This document shows, one piece after another, positions 32,251 to 40,856 of a DNA stretch of 47,023 nt. The notes beneath the pieces are model-generated. The model ran no database searches and was not told the origin of the DNA. It worked only from the letters and a program-made list of their open reading frames with translations. Position numbers and translations under genes: made by a program. The DNA lies in contig JANYIG010000108.1 in the NCBI GenBank assembly GCA_025358765.1, positions 1-47,023 on the forward strand, read 5' to 3'. Origin of the DNA: Candidatus Kapaibacterium sp. (GTDB lineage: Bacteria; Bacteroidota; Ignavibacteria; Kapaibacteriales; UBA4661). Position 1 is the stretch's first letter; every line of letters begins with the position of its first letter.

Positions 32251-34941
32251 ATGGCATTTTCCCCGCACCACGCATTATCACTGCTTCAGAAGCATTTTGG
32301 CTACACGGCATTCCGCACGGGACAGGATGAAATCATTCGTTCCATTGTGGAAGGACACGACACGCTCGTGATTATGCCCACAGGTGGCGGGAAATCCCTG
32401 TGTTTCCAGCTTCCTGCCTTGATGCTGGACGGAGTGGCACTTGTCGTGTCACCGCTTATTGCACTAATGCAAGACCAAGTAAGCGCCCTTGCTCGTGCAG
32501 GTGTTCGTTCGTGTTTTATCAACAGCACGCTTCCGTTCGAGGAAATCCGCCAACGCCTTCATGATGCCCGTTTCGGGAAATACAAACTTATCTACGTCGC
32601 GCCGGAGCGCCTTGAAAGCAAACAGTTTCTTGAAGCATTGAACCTCGTAAAACTCTCCATTATTGCCGTGGACGAGGCGCACTGTATTTCGGAATGGGGA
32701 CACGATTTCCGCCCCGCGTATCTGAACGTTGCAGCCGCAAGCCAGCTCATCGCCGATGGGCAAGGTGTGGAGCGAGTTCCAACGATTGCACTGACCGCCA
32801 CCGCTACGCCCGAAGTGCAAGACGACATCGTAAAACAACTTGCTTTGCGAGAACCGGAGCGCTTCGCACGGGGTTTTGATCGTCCAAATCTACGCTATTT
32901 TGTAGAACACACCGGTGATAAAACGCCACGTATCGGTGATATTTGCTCGGAAGGTATAAAAGCAGACGGCGCAAATATCGTGTATTGCGGTTCACGCAAG
33001 CGCGTGGAAGAATTTACGCAAGCACTCCGCAATCAGCGCATCCCCGCAGAGCAGTATCATGGCGGGATGCAGGACAAACTACGAACGTCTGTATTGGAGC
33101 GGTTTATCGGTGGCGATATCAGCACTATTGTTGCCACAAACGCTTTTGGCATGGGCGTTGATAAGGCAAACGTTCGTAATGTTATTCATTGCGACCTAAC
33201 GCTCACAATGGAGGCGTACTATCAAGAAGCAGGCAGAGCAGGACGGGATGGCGCGTTGGCGAACTGTACGGTGCTGTACGAGCCGAAAGATCGCAAGTTG
33301 ATGGAGTTCTTTTTGAATGCGACGTATCCCGACATGAAAACGCTCGAAAAACTTACCGATGTTCTTTACGATGCCACAAACACGCCACGCGGCGCAAAGC
33401 CTGTTCAGCCCGTGCTTTTGGACGAAATGAATATTGCCAATCGTGCGGGCATTACCTCTCCGGCGGTCGGCGCGGCTCTCGCGCTGTTCGAGCGTTACGG
33501 CGTTTTGCGGCGCGGCTCCACGCAAGGCACAGGAAGAGTTCGTTTTCTTGCCACCCGTGAGCGTTTGAGAGAGTATCACGACAACGTTCCGCCAGAGCGC
33601 CGTATGGCGCTAAATGCGCTTTTCCGGCTTGTAGGTCCTCGTGCATATGACGAAGCGGTTGATTTTGATGTGAATGATTTATGGCGCAAATATAACGTTC
33701 CAATGAACCAATTTTCCGACGCAATGCGTGCCTTCGAGTACGCACGGCTTGTGCGCTACGAACCAGCCGGAACAGCCGGCGGCATCACGCTTTTGGTGGA
33801 GCGAATGCCTGTGCGACAGCTTCCGGTGGATTGGGCAGCCTTTGAAATCCGCCGCGAACGGGCAATCAAAAAATTTGAAGTGGTGCAACGGTATATGGAA
33901 ACGCCGGAATGTAAGCGCAATTTCCTTTTGCAGTACTTCGGTGAGTACGATATGACTGACTCGTGTGGGGAATGTAGTTCCTGCAAAGCGCAGAAAACAC
34001 GAAAACTTCGTCCGCTCAATCCACGACAGGAGTTTTTGCGACAGCAGATTCTGGCGGCAGCGGTGGAGCTTGATGGGCGGTTCGGGCGGACGGTGCTTGC
34101 CGAGATGCTTAAAGGCAATAAAACCCACGAAAAAGTACAAAAATTCAGGCTTACGGAGGCAAGCACCTTCGGCGCAGCCCACGAATTCTCGAAGCCGGAA
34201 ATCACGGAGGCACTGCAAATCGCCATCAACGAAGCACTGCTCTACATTAGTGCCGACCAATACCCGACGATTCACATTTCCGCGCTTGGTTTGCAAACAC
34301 TCAAAACCACACCCGCAGCCTTGCGTTTGAAGGCGTACAACCGTGATGAATGCCTGTATCCAGAGCTTTTGGAACAGTGCAAAGCTGTTCGCAAAGAACT
34401 CGCAGCCATAGACCACATCAGCGAGCATATTATTATTGACGACCGAACGCTCATCACGCTTGTGAACGTGTTGCCGCGCACCCGCGAGGACATCAAACGC
34501 GAGATTCCGCGCTTTGGCATGAGCGGTGGAATGTTCTTGAGCCGTTTTGCACCTTTGTTCTTACGCGCTGTGCAGAACTTTGCCGCCCACGAAGCCGCTC
34601 GCAATGGCGACGATGTGGCGGAGTTATCCCAAACTGTGCTGCAAACCGTAGAGATGGCGCGGCAGGGCATGAGCCTCGCGCAGATAGCCGAAAAACGCCG
34701 GCTCACGCCCGGAACCATCTCGCAGCACCTTCAGCAGGCAATTGAGGGTGGCGTTATGCTCGAACGCAGCCGATTCATTCACGACGAAATTTATAGCGCT
34801 GTGCGAGAAATTGTGCGCGGCAAAAGGGAGGCGCTGCTCAAGGACGTTCGCGCCGCATTAGATGCCGATGTGGACTGCGATTGGGCTGAACTTCGCGTAG
34901 CTGTTGCGTTTGCGCGGCGGGAATTGTTAGAGAATATTTAA
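32251..34941 (+). CDS. recQ: ATP-dependent DNA helicase RecQ with long C-terminal extension
   Basis: An 896-residue helicase. Residues 1-60 hold FGYTAFRTGQDEII (motif 0) and Walker A TGGGKS (44-49); DEAH is at 141-144 followed by the RecQ loop CISEWGHDFRPAYL; ATNAFGMGVDKANVRNVIH and QEAGRAGRDG are motifs V and VI. The zinc site has cysteines in PECKRNFLLQYFGEY...CGECSSC. After the RQC winged helix come an HRDC-like region (around 715-790) and a final helix-turn-helix (GMSLAQIAEKRRLTPGTISQHL, about 810-835) of the RecQ C-terminal HTH type. It is about 290 residues longer than E. coli RecQ, which is normal for the FCB group. The ATG at 32251 (MAFSPHHALSLLQKHFGY) is preferred over 32209. Confidence 0.95.
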   Translation: MAFSPHHALSLLQKHFGYTAFRTGQDEIIRSIVEGHDTLVIMPTGGGKSLCFQLPALMLDGVALVVSPLIALMQDQVSALARAGVRSCFINSTLPFEEIRQRLHDARFGKYKLIYVAPERLESKQFLEALNLVKLSIIAVDEAHCISEWGHDFRPAYLNVAAASQLIADGQGVERVPTIALTATATPEVQDDIVKQLALREPERFARGFDRPNLRYFVEHTGDKTPRIGDICSEGIKADGANIVYCGSRKRVEEFTQALRNQRIPAEQYHGGMQDKLRTSVLERFIGGDISTIVATNAFGMGVDKANVRNVIHCDLTLTMEAYYQEAGRAGRDGALANCTVLYEPKDRKLMEFFLNATYPDMKTLEKLTDVLYDATNTPRGAKPVQPVLLDEMNIANRAGITSPAVGAALALFERYGVLRRGSTQGTGRVRFLATRERLREYHDNVPPERRMALNALFRLVGPRAYDEAVDFDVNDLWRKYNVPMNQFSDAMRAFEYARLVRYEPAGTAGGITLLVERMPVRQLPVDWAAFEIRRERAIKKFEVVQRYMETPECKRNFLLQYFGEYDMTDSCGECSSCKAQKTRKLRPLNPRQEFLRQQILAAAVELDGRFGRTVLAEMLKGNKTHEKVQKFRLTEASTFGAAHEFSKPEITEALQIAINEALLYISADQYPTIHISALGLQTLKTTPAALRLKAYNRDECLYPELLEQCKAVRKELAAIDHISEHIIIDDRTLITLVNVLPRTREDIKREIPRFGMSGGMFLSRFAPLFLRAVQNFAAHEAARNGDDVAELSQTVLQTVEMARQGMSLAQIAEKRRLTPGTISQHLQQAIEGGVMLERSRFIHDEIYSAVREIVRGKREALLKDVRAALDADVDCDWAELRVAVAFARRELLENI

Positions 34942-35063
34942 CGTGTTAGAGACAATGGCATTGTAACCTTTTGTGTGGCAGATACACCTACGCAATAACA
35001 CCCCAGAGAAATTTTATCATCGTTACAACGCAAAGATTTTGTAATTTAGAAACTGTTTTTCGC

Positions 35064-35091
35064 GTACGCAATGATGATACAACGTGCGTAC
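35064..35091. promoter_or_regulatory. Inverted repeat upstream of the LamG-like gene
   Basis: GTACGCA (35064-35070) and TGCGTAC (35085-35091) form a perfect 7-bp inverted repeat with a 14-base spacer, 51 bases before the ATG at 35143. It is a candidate operator; there is no T-run to suggest a terminator. Confidence 0.3.
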
Positions 35092-35142
35092 TAACCGAGA
35101 GTTACACGATATTTTTTACTCATTTTCACGATTGAATCGGCT

Positions 35143-36069
35143 ATGAGCACTGCTGAACAAGCTACACAAAAAGCGCACAACAACTCCAAATCACCGGATA
35201 AAAAATCATCCGATATTTTTCTCTACCTGTTTGTAATAGGCGGATTGCTCGTAGGAGCGGCATTCATGTTTATGGCGTTCTACGCCGAAGATACACTCAT
35301 GCCGTTATATTTGGGCAAACCACAGGGAAAAACGGTTCTTTTTACGCCGCATCCGAATCTGGTCAATCCTCATCCGCAACCCGTTCCTGAGATTCCGGCG
35401 GTTATTCCACCAGCTCCAGATGAGGCGGCACTCAAGGTTCGTGACGGTTTAGCGCTTTGGTTGCGTGCAGACGCTGTTCCGAGCATTACGCAAAGCGGCG
35501 ATTTATTGCTGTATCTGCCGGATGCAAGCAAGTCACGCAATGATATTCGCAACAAATACCCCTCCGCTCGCCCGCGCTACGTCGCTACTGGCATCAATGG
35601 TAAGCCATCAATTCGTTTTGATGGTGTCGAAGATTTTTTATATCTCGAATCATTGGCTGCTAATCCGACTTTTGCCTCAATCTACGTGGTCTGGGCGCGA
35701 GTAGATTTTGGTGGCAACCCCAACCAGCCAGACGGTATGAACTTCCAGCGCTTGTATTCAAGTGGTGCGCTTGGCACAGACTACGAAAAGGGCGGTGCAT
35801 ATGCAAACGTATTCGACCCGAACGATGGCACGAATGTTATGAGAATACCCGGTAAATATTGGGCACCGCTTGTTCCAGCACAACTGCATAAAAATATTTC
35901 TAAAGCACCGCTTGATTTACGCCACTTCTTCGTCGGTCGCTTGAACACCAGCCAACAGCAATTTTTCAGCGGTGACATTGCCGAATTCCTTGTGTTCACC
36001 CGCACATTGTCGGCGCAGGAACAAGCGGACGTGGAATTGTATCTGAAAAACAAATATTCGTTGAAATAA
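35143..36069 (+). CDS. Membrane-anchored LamG/concanavalin-like domain protein
   Basis: A 308-residue protein. A hydrophilic lysine-rich head (1-24) precedes one membrane helix (25-47), so the rest is outside the membrane (N-in). A proline-rich linker (68-92) leads to a jelly-roll domain: VRDGLALWLRADAVPS, DASKSRNDI, INGKPSIRFDGVEDFLYL, and FFSGDIAEFLVFTRTLSAQEQADVELYLKNKY, the typical opening and closing strands of LamG-like domains in FCB and planctomycete proteins. These usually bind glycans or other surface proteins; no catalytic residues are apparent. It lies 73 bases upstream of the osmC start but no shared task is evident. Confidence 0.75.
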   Translation: MSTAEQATQKAHNNSKSPDKKSSDIFLYLFVIGGLLVGAAFMFMAFYAEDTLMPLYLGKPQGKTVLFTPHPNLVNPHPQPVPEIPAVIPPAPDEAALKVRDGLALWLRADAVPSITQSGDLLLYLPDASKSRNDIRNKYPSARPRYVATGINGKPSIRFDGVEDFLYLESLAANPTFASIYVVWARVDFGGNPNQPDGMNFQRLYSSGALGTDYEKGGAYANVFDPNDGTNVMRIPGKYWAPLVPAQLHKNISKAPLDLRHFFVGRLNTSQQQFFSGDIAEFLVFTRTLSAQEQADVELYLKNKYSLK

Positions 36070-36086
36070 TATACTGGTTGAATACG

Positions 36087-36506
36087 ATGAATGCAACGTT
36101 AGTTCTTGAGTCGAATATGCGGCTTGTCGGCACCAATGAAGCGGGCAAACAGACATTCTTCGATGTGAAGGAAGACAATGGCGGCAACAATTCTGCGGCA
36201 TCGCCAATGGAAGTATTGTTACAATCCGTCGCAGCGTGTTCTTCAGTGGACGTGCTTATGATTATCCGGAAAAAGCGCAAAACGATTACCAATTTCCGCG
36301 TGGAAATGGATGGCACACGCGCTGAAGAGCATCCAAAAGTTTTCACCAAGATACACTTTACCTATATCCTCGAAAGCCCTGACGCTGAAGAGGGTGATTT
36401 AATCCGTGCCGTAGAGCTTTCTCAGAACACGTATTGTAGCGCAATGGAGATGGTCAGAAGAAGCGGCTGCGAAATTACGTGGGAACAACGGATAATTCGA
36501 CCGTAA
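36087..36506 (+). CDS. OsmC-family peroxiredoxin-like protein
   Basis: A 139-residue OsmC-type protein with both catalytic cysteines, C51 in LLQSVAACSSVDVLMIIRKK and C117 in VELSQNTYCSAMEMVRRSG, which together reduce organic hydroperoxides. The SAASPMEVLLQSVAACSS segment is the family's active-site helix. The ATG at 36087 is chosen over an earlier TTG at 36078. It lies 17 bases after the LamG-like gene and 18 before uppP, so it is part of a run of closely spaced plus-strand genes. Cytoplasmic; no regulator is adjacent. Confidence 0.9.
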   Translation: MNATLVLESNMRLVGTNEAGKQTFFDVKEDNGGNNSAASPMEVLLQSVAACSSVDVLMIIRKKRKTITNFRVEMDGTRAEEHPKVFTKIHFTYILESPDAEEGDLIRAVELSQNTYCSAMEMVRRSGCEITWEQRIIRP

Positions 36507-36524
36507 GCAAGTAAGCACAACACA

Positions 36525-37361
36525 ATGACAATTATTCAGGCAATTATTCTCGGTATTATTCAAGGTCTGACGGAATTTCTTCCCGTTAGCAGTTCGGCGC
36601 ATTTGACAATTGCCGGAACCGCAATGGGCTTGATTTCGACGGAACATCCTGAACAATGGACGGCGTTTATTGCGGTGATCCAACTTGGAACACTTGCGGC
36701 AGTGTTAGTCTATTATAGCCGTGATATTATCGAGATTGTCGGCTCGTTTGTTCGGGAAAACCTGCTCGAACGCAAGCCTTTGCGCGAACAATCGCTGAAT
36801 GCACGGATGGGCTGGTATATGATTGTGGGAACGATTCCGATTGCAACGGTTGGTCTGGCGCTCAAAAAAGTCATTGAAGGACATATTTCCAAAGATTTAA
36901 CGGTGATTGCAATCGGTTTGATAGCGCTTGCAGTGGTATTGGCTATAGCGGAGCGAGTTGCAAAACACACGCGAGCAATGGAGCAAATTACGTGGCGGGA
37001 CGCACTGTTCGTTGGTTCGGCACAAGTATTAGCACTAATTCCGGGACCATCGCGTTCTGGAACAACTATTACGGCGGGCTTATTTGTTGGCTTACGGCGT
37101 GATGTAGCAGCTCGGTTTTCATTTTTGCTCAGTATTCCGGCAGTAGCGGCAAGTGGTTTTCTCGAACTTCGGCATGTTATCGGCTCGGATGCCATGAACG
37201 GTCTAAGCCTCACGACGGTTGCTGTTGCCACGATTGTTTCAGGGCTTTCAGGATATGCCGCGATTGCATTTTTGCTCCGTTACCTGAAAATGCACACAAC
37301 GATGGTGTTTATTGTATATCGTATTCTTCTTGGTATTATTCTTCTCACCGTGTTTCGTTGA
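36525..37361 (+). CDS. uppP: Undecaprenyl-diphosphatase
   Basis: A 278-residue inner-membrane enzyme with about eight helices. It has both family motifs: QGLTEFLPVSSSAH with E17, S22-S24 and H26, and PGPSRSGTT at 173-181 with R177. It removes a phosphate from undecaprenyl diphosphate to recycle the lipid carrier for peptidoglycan and other envelope polymers, and gives bacitracin resistance when abundant. It starts 18 bases after osmC; two exported prolyl isomerases follow on the same strand, giving this stretch a loose envelope theme. Confidence 0.96.
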   Translation: MTIIQAIILGIIQGLTEFLPVSSSAHLTIAGTAMGLISTEHPEQWTAFIAVIQLGTLAAVLVYYSRDIIEIVGSFVRENLLERKPLREQSLNARMGWYMIVGTIPIATVGLALKKVIEGHISKDLTVIAIGLIALAVVLAIAERVAKHTRAMEQITWRDALFVGSAQVLALIPGPSRSGTTITAGLFVGLRRDVAARFSFLLSIPAVAASGFLELRHVIGSDAMNGLSLTTVAVATIVSGLSGYAAIAFLLRYLKMHTTMVFIVYRILLGIILLTVFR

Positions 37362-37394
37362 TGTTCATTAGTCGTCATGGATGTTATTGCTGTT

Positions 37395-38123
37395 ATGAAA
37401 CGATTGACTGTTCGTGGAATATCGGTGATATGCGCTTTTCTGCTCGTAACCACGTTTATCACCGCATGTTTGCACCGCGAACAACCCGAACGCCTTGCTA
37501 AACTTCAGCAAATCGTCCCGCACCTGCCCGCAACATCCTCAGATTCTGCTACCACCGCGCAAGCACTCGTTCTTGACACTGTGCCAGTCATTACACATCA
37601 TGTTATCGTCAAAACCTCAAAAGGCTCATTCACACTCGAACTCTATGGACGCGATGCCCCGAAAGCCGTTGAAAACTTCGTTGCGCTGGCAAAACGCAGA
37701 TTTTTTGATAATATGCTTGTGCATCGGGTGGCGAAAAATTTTATGATTCAATCCGGCGATCCCAAAACGAAAGATAAACGCAAAAAAGACGAATGGGGAA
37801 CAGGTGGTGAAAGTATTTACGGCGAGCCATTTGCCGACGAAATTAACCCCGATGCGCCAAGCTGTAAAAACGGCTACAAACGTGGTACGCTGGCAACGGC
37901 AAATCGGGGACCAGATACGAACACAAGTCAATTTTTTGTGTGCGTACGTGATGTTCCTGAATTACCGCGTCAATACACGATTTTTGGCGCAGTGTCAACT
38001 GGGATGGCGATTGTGGATTCGATTTCTGTTGAACAAATTCAACCAATGATAAACGAAACAGATGGTCGCCCGCTCAAACCTGTTGTCATTCGCTCTATTC
38101 GCGTGATACCGAGCAAACGCTAA
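37395..38123 (+). CDS. Cyclophilin-type peptidyl-prolyl isomerase lipoprotein
   Basis: A 242-residue lipoprotein. The signal peptide ends with the lipobox ITAC, C25. After a linker of about 50 residues the cyclophilin domain begins VIVKTSKGSFTLELYGRDAPKAVENFVALAKRRFFDNMLVHRVAKNFMIQSGDP and includes the GTLATANRGPDTNTSQFFVCV and LPRQYTIFGAV strands. Key residues (H-R in VHRV, F-M-I-Q, Q in SQFF) are present; the usual F of FHR is V here, seen in other bacterial forms. It folds proteins in the periplasm. The ATG at 37395 is chosen as lipoprotein leaders are short; an ATG at 37377 adds six residues. Confidence 0.88.
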   Translation: MKRLTVRGISVICAFLLVTTFITACLHREQPERLAKLQQIVPHLPATSSDSATTAQALVLDTVPVITHHVIVKTSKGSFTLELYGRDAPKAVENFVALAKRRFFDNMLVHRVAKNFMIQSGDPKTKDKRKKDEWGTGGESIYGEPFADEINPDAPSCKNGYKRGTLATANRGPDTNTSQFFVCVRDVPELPRQYTIFGAVSTGMAIVDSISVEQIQPMINETDGRPLKPVVIRSIRVIPSKR

Positions 38124-38201
38124 ACCGAGCAAATATTAAATTATTCCTGATTATCAACATTTTTTCATACACCTTCGTATCCATATTTCTTATCCACGAT
38201 T

Positions 38202-39416
38202 ATGAAACAACCAGCAATAATGAGCTTCCGCGCTCGTATCCTTTGTGCCGTATTTGTGTTGATGAGCATTTCGCTCGTCGCGGCATTTGCACAAACAAAA
38301 AAATCGGCTGATAACAAACAGCCCGCCAATGCTACTACAGCACCCGCAAAAAAAAGCAAACAAACACCTGCAAAGGTAGCAGAAAAACCACCCGTTGAAC
38401 GTCCAAAATACGTCATCGCCGTGACGCATGGCGGTCGCCCGTTAGGTAATATCGTTGTTGAGTTGTTTCCTGATGTTGCACCAAAACACGTACGAAATTT
38501 CGACAGTTTAGTCAGCGCGAAGGCTTATAATGGAACAGCGTTTCACCGTGTGATTGCTGGTTTTATGATTCAAGGCGGTGACTTAAACACCAAAGACCCA
38601 AATAAACCGAAGGAAATGTGGGGCATGGGCGATCCATCGCAAGCAAAAGTTCCAGCAGAGTTTAGCGCGGTGCCGCACAAACGAGGTATCATCTCGGCTG
38701 CAAGGACACAAGACCCGAACAGTGCTACATCACAATTTTTTATCTGTCATGCTGACGCACCACAACTGAACAATCAATACACGGTGTTTGGGCAAGTTGT
38801 GTCGGGCTTAGAGCTTATTGACAGCATTGTGAAGGTGAAAACGGAATTTGTTGCGGCAGAAGGTACGTATTCGCGTCCTGTGGAGAAAGTGGAAATGACC
38901 ATTACGCGCAAAAGTCAATACGTGATTTCCGTGAAGCAAGGTAAAAAACCGCTTGGCGACATTACCATTGAAACGTTGCCGGAAGTGGCTCCAAAACACG
39001 CGGCAAATTTTGACAGCCTTGTATCGGTAAAGTTTTACGATAGCACAGCGTTTCACCGTATTATTCCGAATTTTATGATTCAAGGCGGCGACCCGAACTC
39101 GAAAAGCAAACCGAAAGAAATGTGGGGTATAGGAGACCCAACGCAAACCCGCGTTCCGGCGGAGTTCAATAAGCTGAATCATATACGTGGTATGATTTCG
39201 GCTGCGCGGACGCAAGACCCGAATAGTGCTACATCGCAGTTCTTCATCTGTCACGGCAGTCCAACCCAATTGGATGGACAATACACCATCTTTGCCCAAG
39301 TAGTAAGCGGCATCGAAGTCGTGGATAAAATTGTTGCGTTGCCGTGCGGTCAAGGCGGCGATGGCGCAATGTCCGCACCACTTGAAAAAGTGGAAATGAC
39401 GATTCGCCGAAAGTAA
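38202..39416 (+). CDS. Secreted tandem cyclophilin with two PPIase domains
   Basis: A 404-residue exported protein. The signal peptide ends near residue 30 (AAFA), followed by a Lys/Ala/Pro-rich linker (31-68). Two complete cyclophilin domains follow, 69-236 and 239-404, each with FHR(V/I)I, FMIQGGD, the long WG(M/I)GDP insert, ISAARTQDPNSATSQFFICH and the closing FxQVVSG strands. The halves are about two-thirds identical and clearly come from an internal duplication. Both keep their active-site residues. It lies 78 bases after the cyclophilin lipoprotein and ends at a terminator, so the two are probably one unit for periplasmic folding. Confidence 0.92.
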   Translation: MKQPAIMSFRARILCAVFVLMSISLVAAFAQTKKSADNKQPANATTAPAKKSKQTPAKVAEKPPVERPKYVIAVTHGGRPLGNIVVELFPDVAPKHVRNFDSLVSAKAYNGTAFHRVIAGFMIQGGDLNTKDPNKPKEMWGMGDPSQAKVPAEFSAVPHKRGIISAARTQDPNSATSQFFICHADAPQLNNQYTVFGQVVSGLELIDSIVKVKTEFVAAEGTYSRPVEKVEMTITRKSQYVISVKQGKKPLGDITIETLPEVAPKHAANFDSLVSVKFYDSTAFHRIIPNFMIQGGDPNSKSKPKEMWGIGDPTQTRVPAEFNKLNHIRGMISAARTQDPNSATSQFFICHGSPTQLDGQYTIFAQVVSGIEVVDKIVALPCGQGGDGAMSAPLEKVEMTIRRK

Positions 39417-39481
39417 GGCGAACAGAAGAATTATGACGATGTGAGCACTACGAAATCCGGGTAAAATTCAGTATATTGAAA

Positions 39482-39515
39482 ATGTCCGCCGCAACACAAG
39501 TGACGGGCATTTTTT
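39482..39515 (+). terminator. Intrinsic terminator after the tandem cyclophilin
   Basis: ATGTCCG, 15 bases, CGGGCAT (one G-U pair), then six Ts, 66 bases beyond the stop. Confidence 0.6.
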
Positions 39516-39579
39516 CGTTTCATTCGTTACAACCATTGCAACTCAACCTTTCCCACTAACCACTAACGTGTAGTGTTCT

Positions 39580-40827
39580 ATGGAACCGACTATCTTTGAA
39601 CGGGAGCAACATTCGATGTTTCAGGTCTATCGCCGACTGCCGATGGCGGTGGAGCGCGGCGATGGATGCCGCCTGTATGATATTGATGGCAGAGCATATT
39701 TAGATTTTTTGGCTGGTATTGCCGTGAACGCGCTTGGGTATAATTATCCCAAACTTACCGATGCAATTATTCGTCAGGTGCAAAGCTATTTGCATGTGTC
39801 GAACGTGTTTTTTCAGGAGCCACAAGTGCGTTTGGCTGAGTTGCTTACTGAACATACTGGGTATGCGCGTGTGTTTTTCTCGAACTCCGGAGCAGAGGCG
39901 TTGGAAGGCGCATTAAAACTTGCCAAGCGCTGGGGCAACGAGCGTGGCAAACACGAACTTTTGGCGTTCAAAGGTGGTTTTCATGGTCGCACCTACGGAG
40001 CGCTTTCCATGATGGATAAACCTTTGTACAAGGACGGCATGGGTCCGTTTTTACCAAACACGCAGGTGTTACCGCTTAACGATTCTGCTGCTCTGCGGTC
40101 GGCTGTGAACAAGGAAACATGCGCGGTTGTGCTGGAGTTTTTGCAGGGTGAAGGCGGCATCGTCTTTGCTGACCCCGATTTTGTGAACACGATACTTGAG
40201 TTGCAGGAGCAATATGATTTTCTTATCATTGCCGACGAAATACAAGCGGGCATAGGGCGTACGGGCAAGTTTTTTGGGTTTGACCATTTTATGGTAAAAC
40301 CAGATATTGTGCTGCTGGCAAAAGCACTCGGCGGTGGATTGCCTCTTGGTGCGATTTTGGGCGGCAAAAAAGTGGAAAATGTGTGGGACAAAGGGATGCA
40401 CGGCACGACATTCGGCGGCAACCCAGTAGCGTGTGCGGCGGGTGAAGTGGTGGTGAAGGAAGTCATTGCCCATCTTCAGCACAATGCACACGAGACAGGC
40501 TGCTACTTGCGAGAGAACCTCATTATCCTGCAAAACGAGTTCCCAAGCCTCATTGAGGAAGTACGCGGTTGTGGCTTGATGATGGGATTAAAACTTAGCG
40601 TTCTGGCAGCACCGTTTGTTCAAGCTATGCTTCAGCGCCGCGTGATTGTGAACGCCACTGCCGACACTGTTATTCGCTTAGTTCCGCCGCTCGTGGTCAA
40701 ACGCGCCGATATTGACGAATTTGCCATTGCCATGCGTGAATGCTTTATTGAATATTTGGCTCAAAGTAGCTCGGCAAGTACTGCTTCCAATGGTACTGCA
40801 AAAGCTAAACAACCTGCAACCGTCTAA
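39580..40827 (+). CDS. argD: Acetylornithine/ornithine-type class III aminotransferase
   Basis: A 415-residue PLP enzyme. NSGAEALEGALKLAKRWG (102-119) is the phosphate-binding helix region; LIIADEIQAGIGRTGKFF contains D219, which binds the pyridine nitrogen; K248 in VLLAKALGGGLPLGA forms the Schiff base; THGTTFGGNP-like HGTTFGGNPVACAAG completes the pocket. It fits ArgD, which transfers an amino group to N-acetylglutamate semialdehyde; related enzymes (ornithine, 4-aminobutyrate, LysJ) share these motifs, so the substrate is likely but not certain. No other arg genes lie nearby. It is preceded by a terminator, so has its own promoter. Confidence 0.88.
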   Translation: MEPTIFEREQHSMFQVYRRLPMAVERGDGCRLYDIDGRAYLDFLAGIAVNALGYNYPKLTDAIIRQVQSYLHVSNVFFQEPQVRLAELLTEHTGYARVFFSNSGAEALEGALKLAKRWGNERGKHELLAFKGGFHGRTYGALSMMDKPLYKDGMGPFLPNTQVLPLNDSAALRSAVNKETCAVVLEFLQGEGGIVFADPDFVNTILELQEQYDFLIIADEIQAGIGRTGKFFGFDHFMVKPDIVLLAKALGGGLPLGAILGGKKVENVWDKGMHGTTFGGNPVACAAGEVVVKEVIAHLQHNAHETGCYLRENLIILQNEFPSLIEEVRGCGLMMGLKLSVLAAPFVQAMLQRRVIVNATADTVIRLVPPLVVKRADIDEFAIAMRECFIEYLAQSSSASTASNGTAKAKQPATV

Positions 40828-40856
40828 ATTTTTCACGTTTAATCTAACAGCATTCT

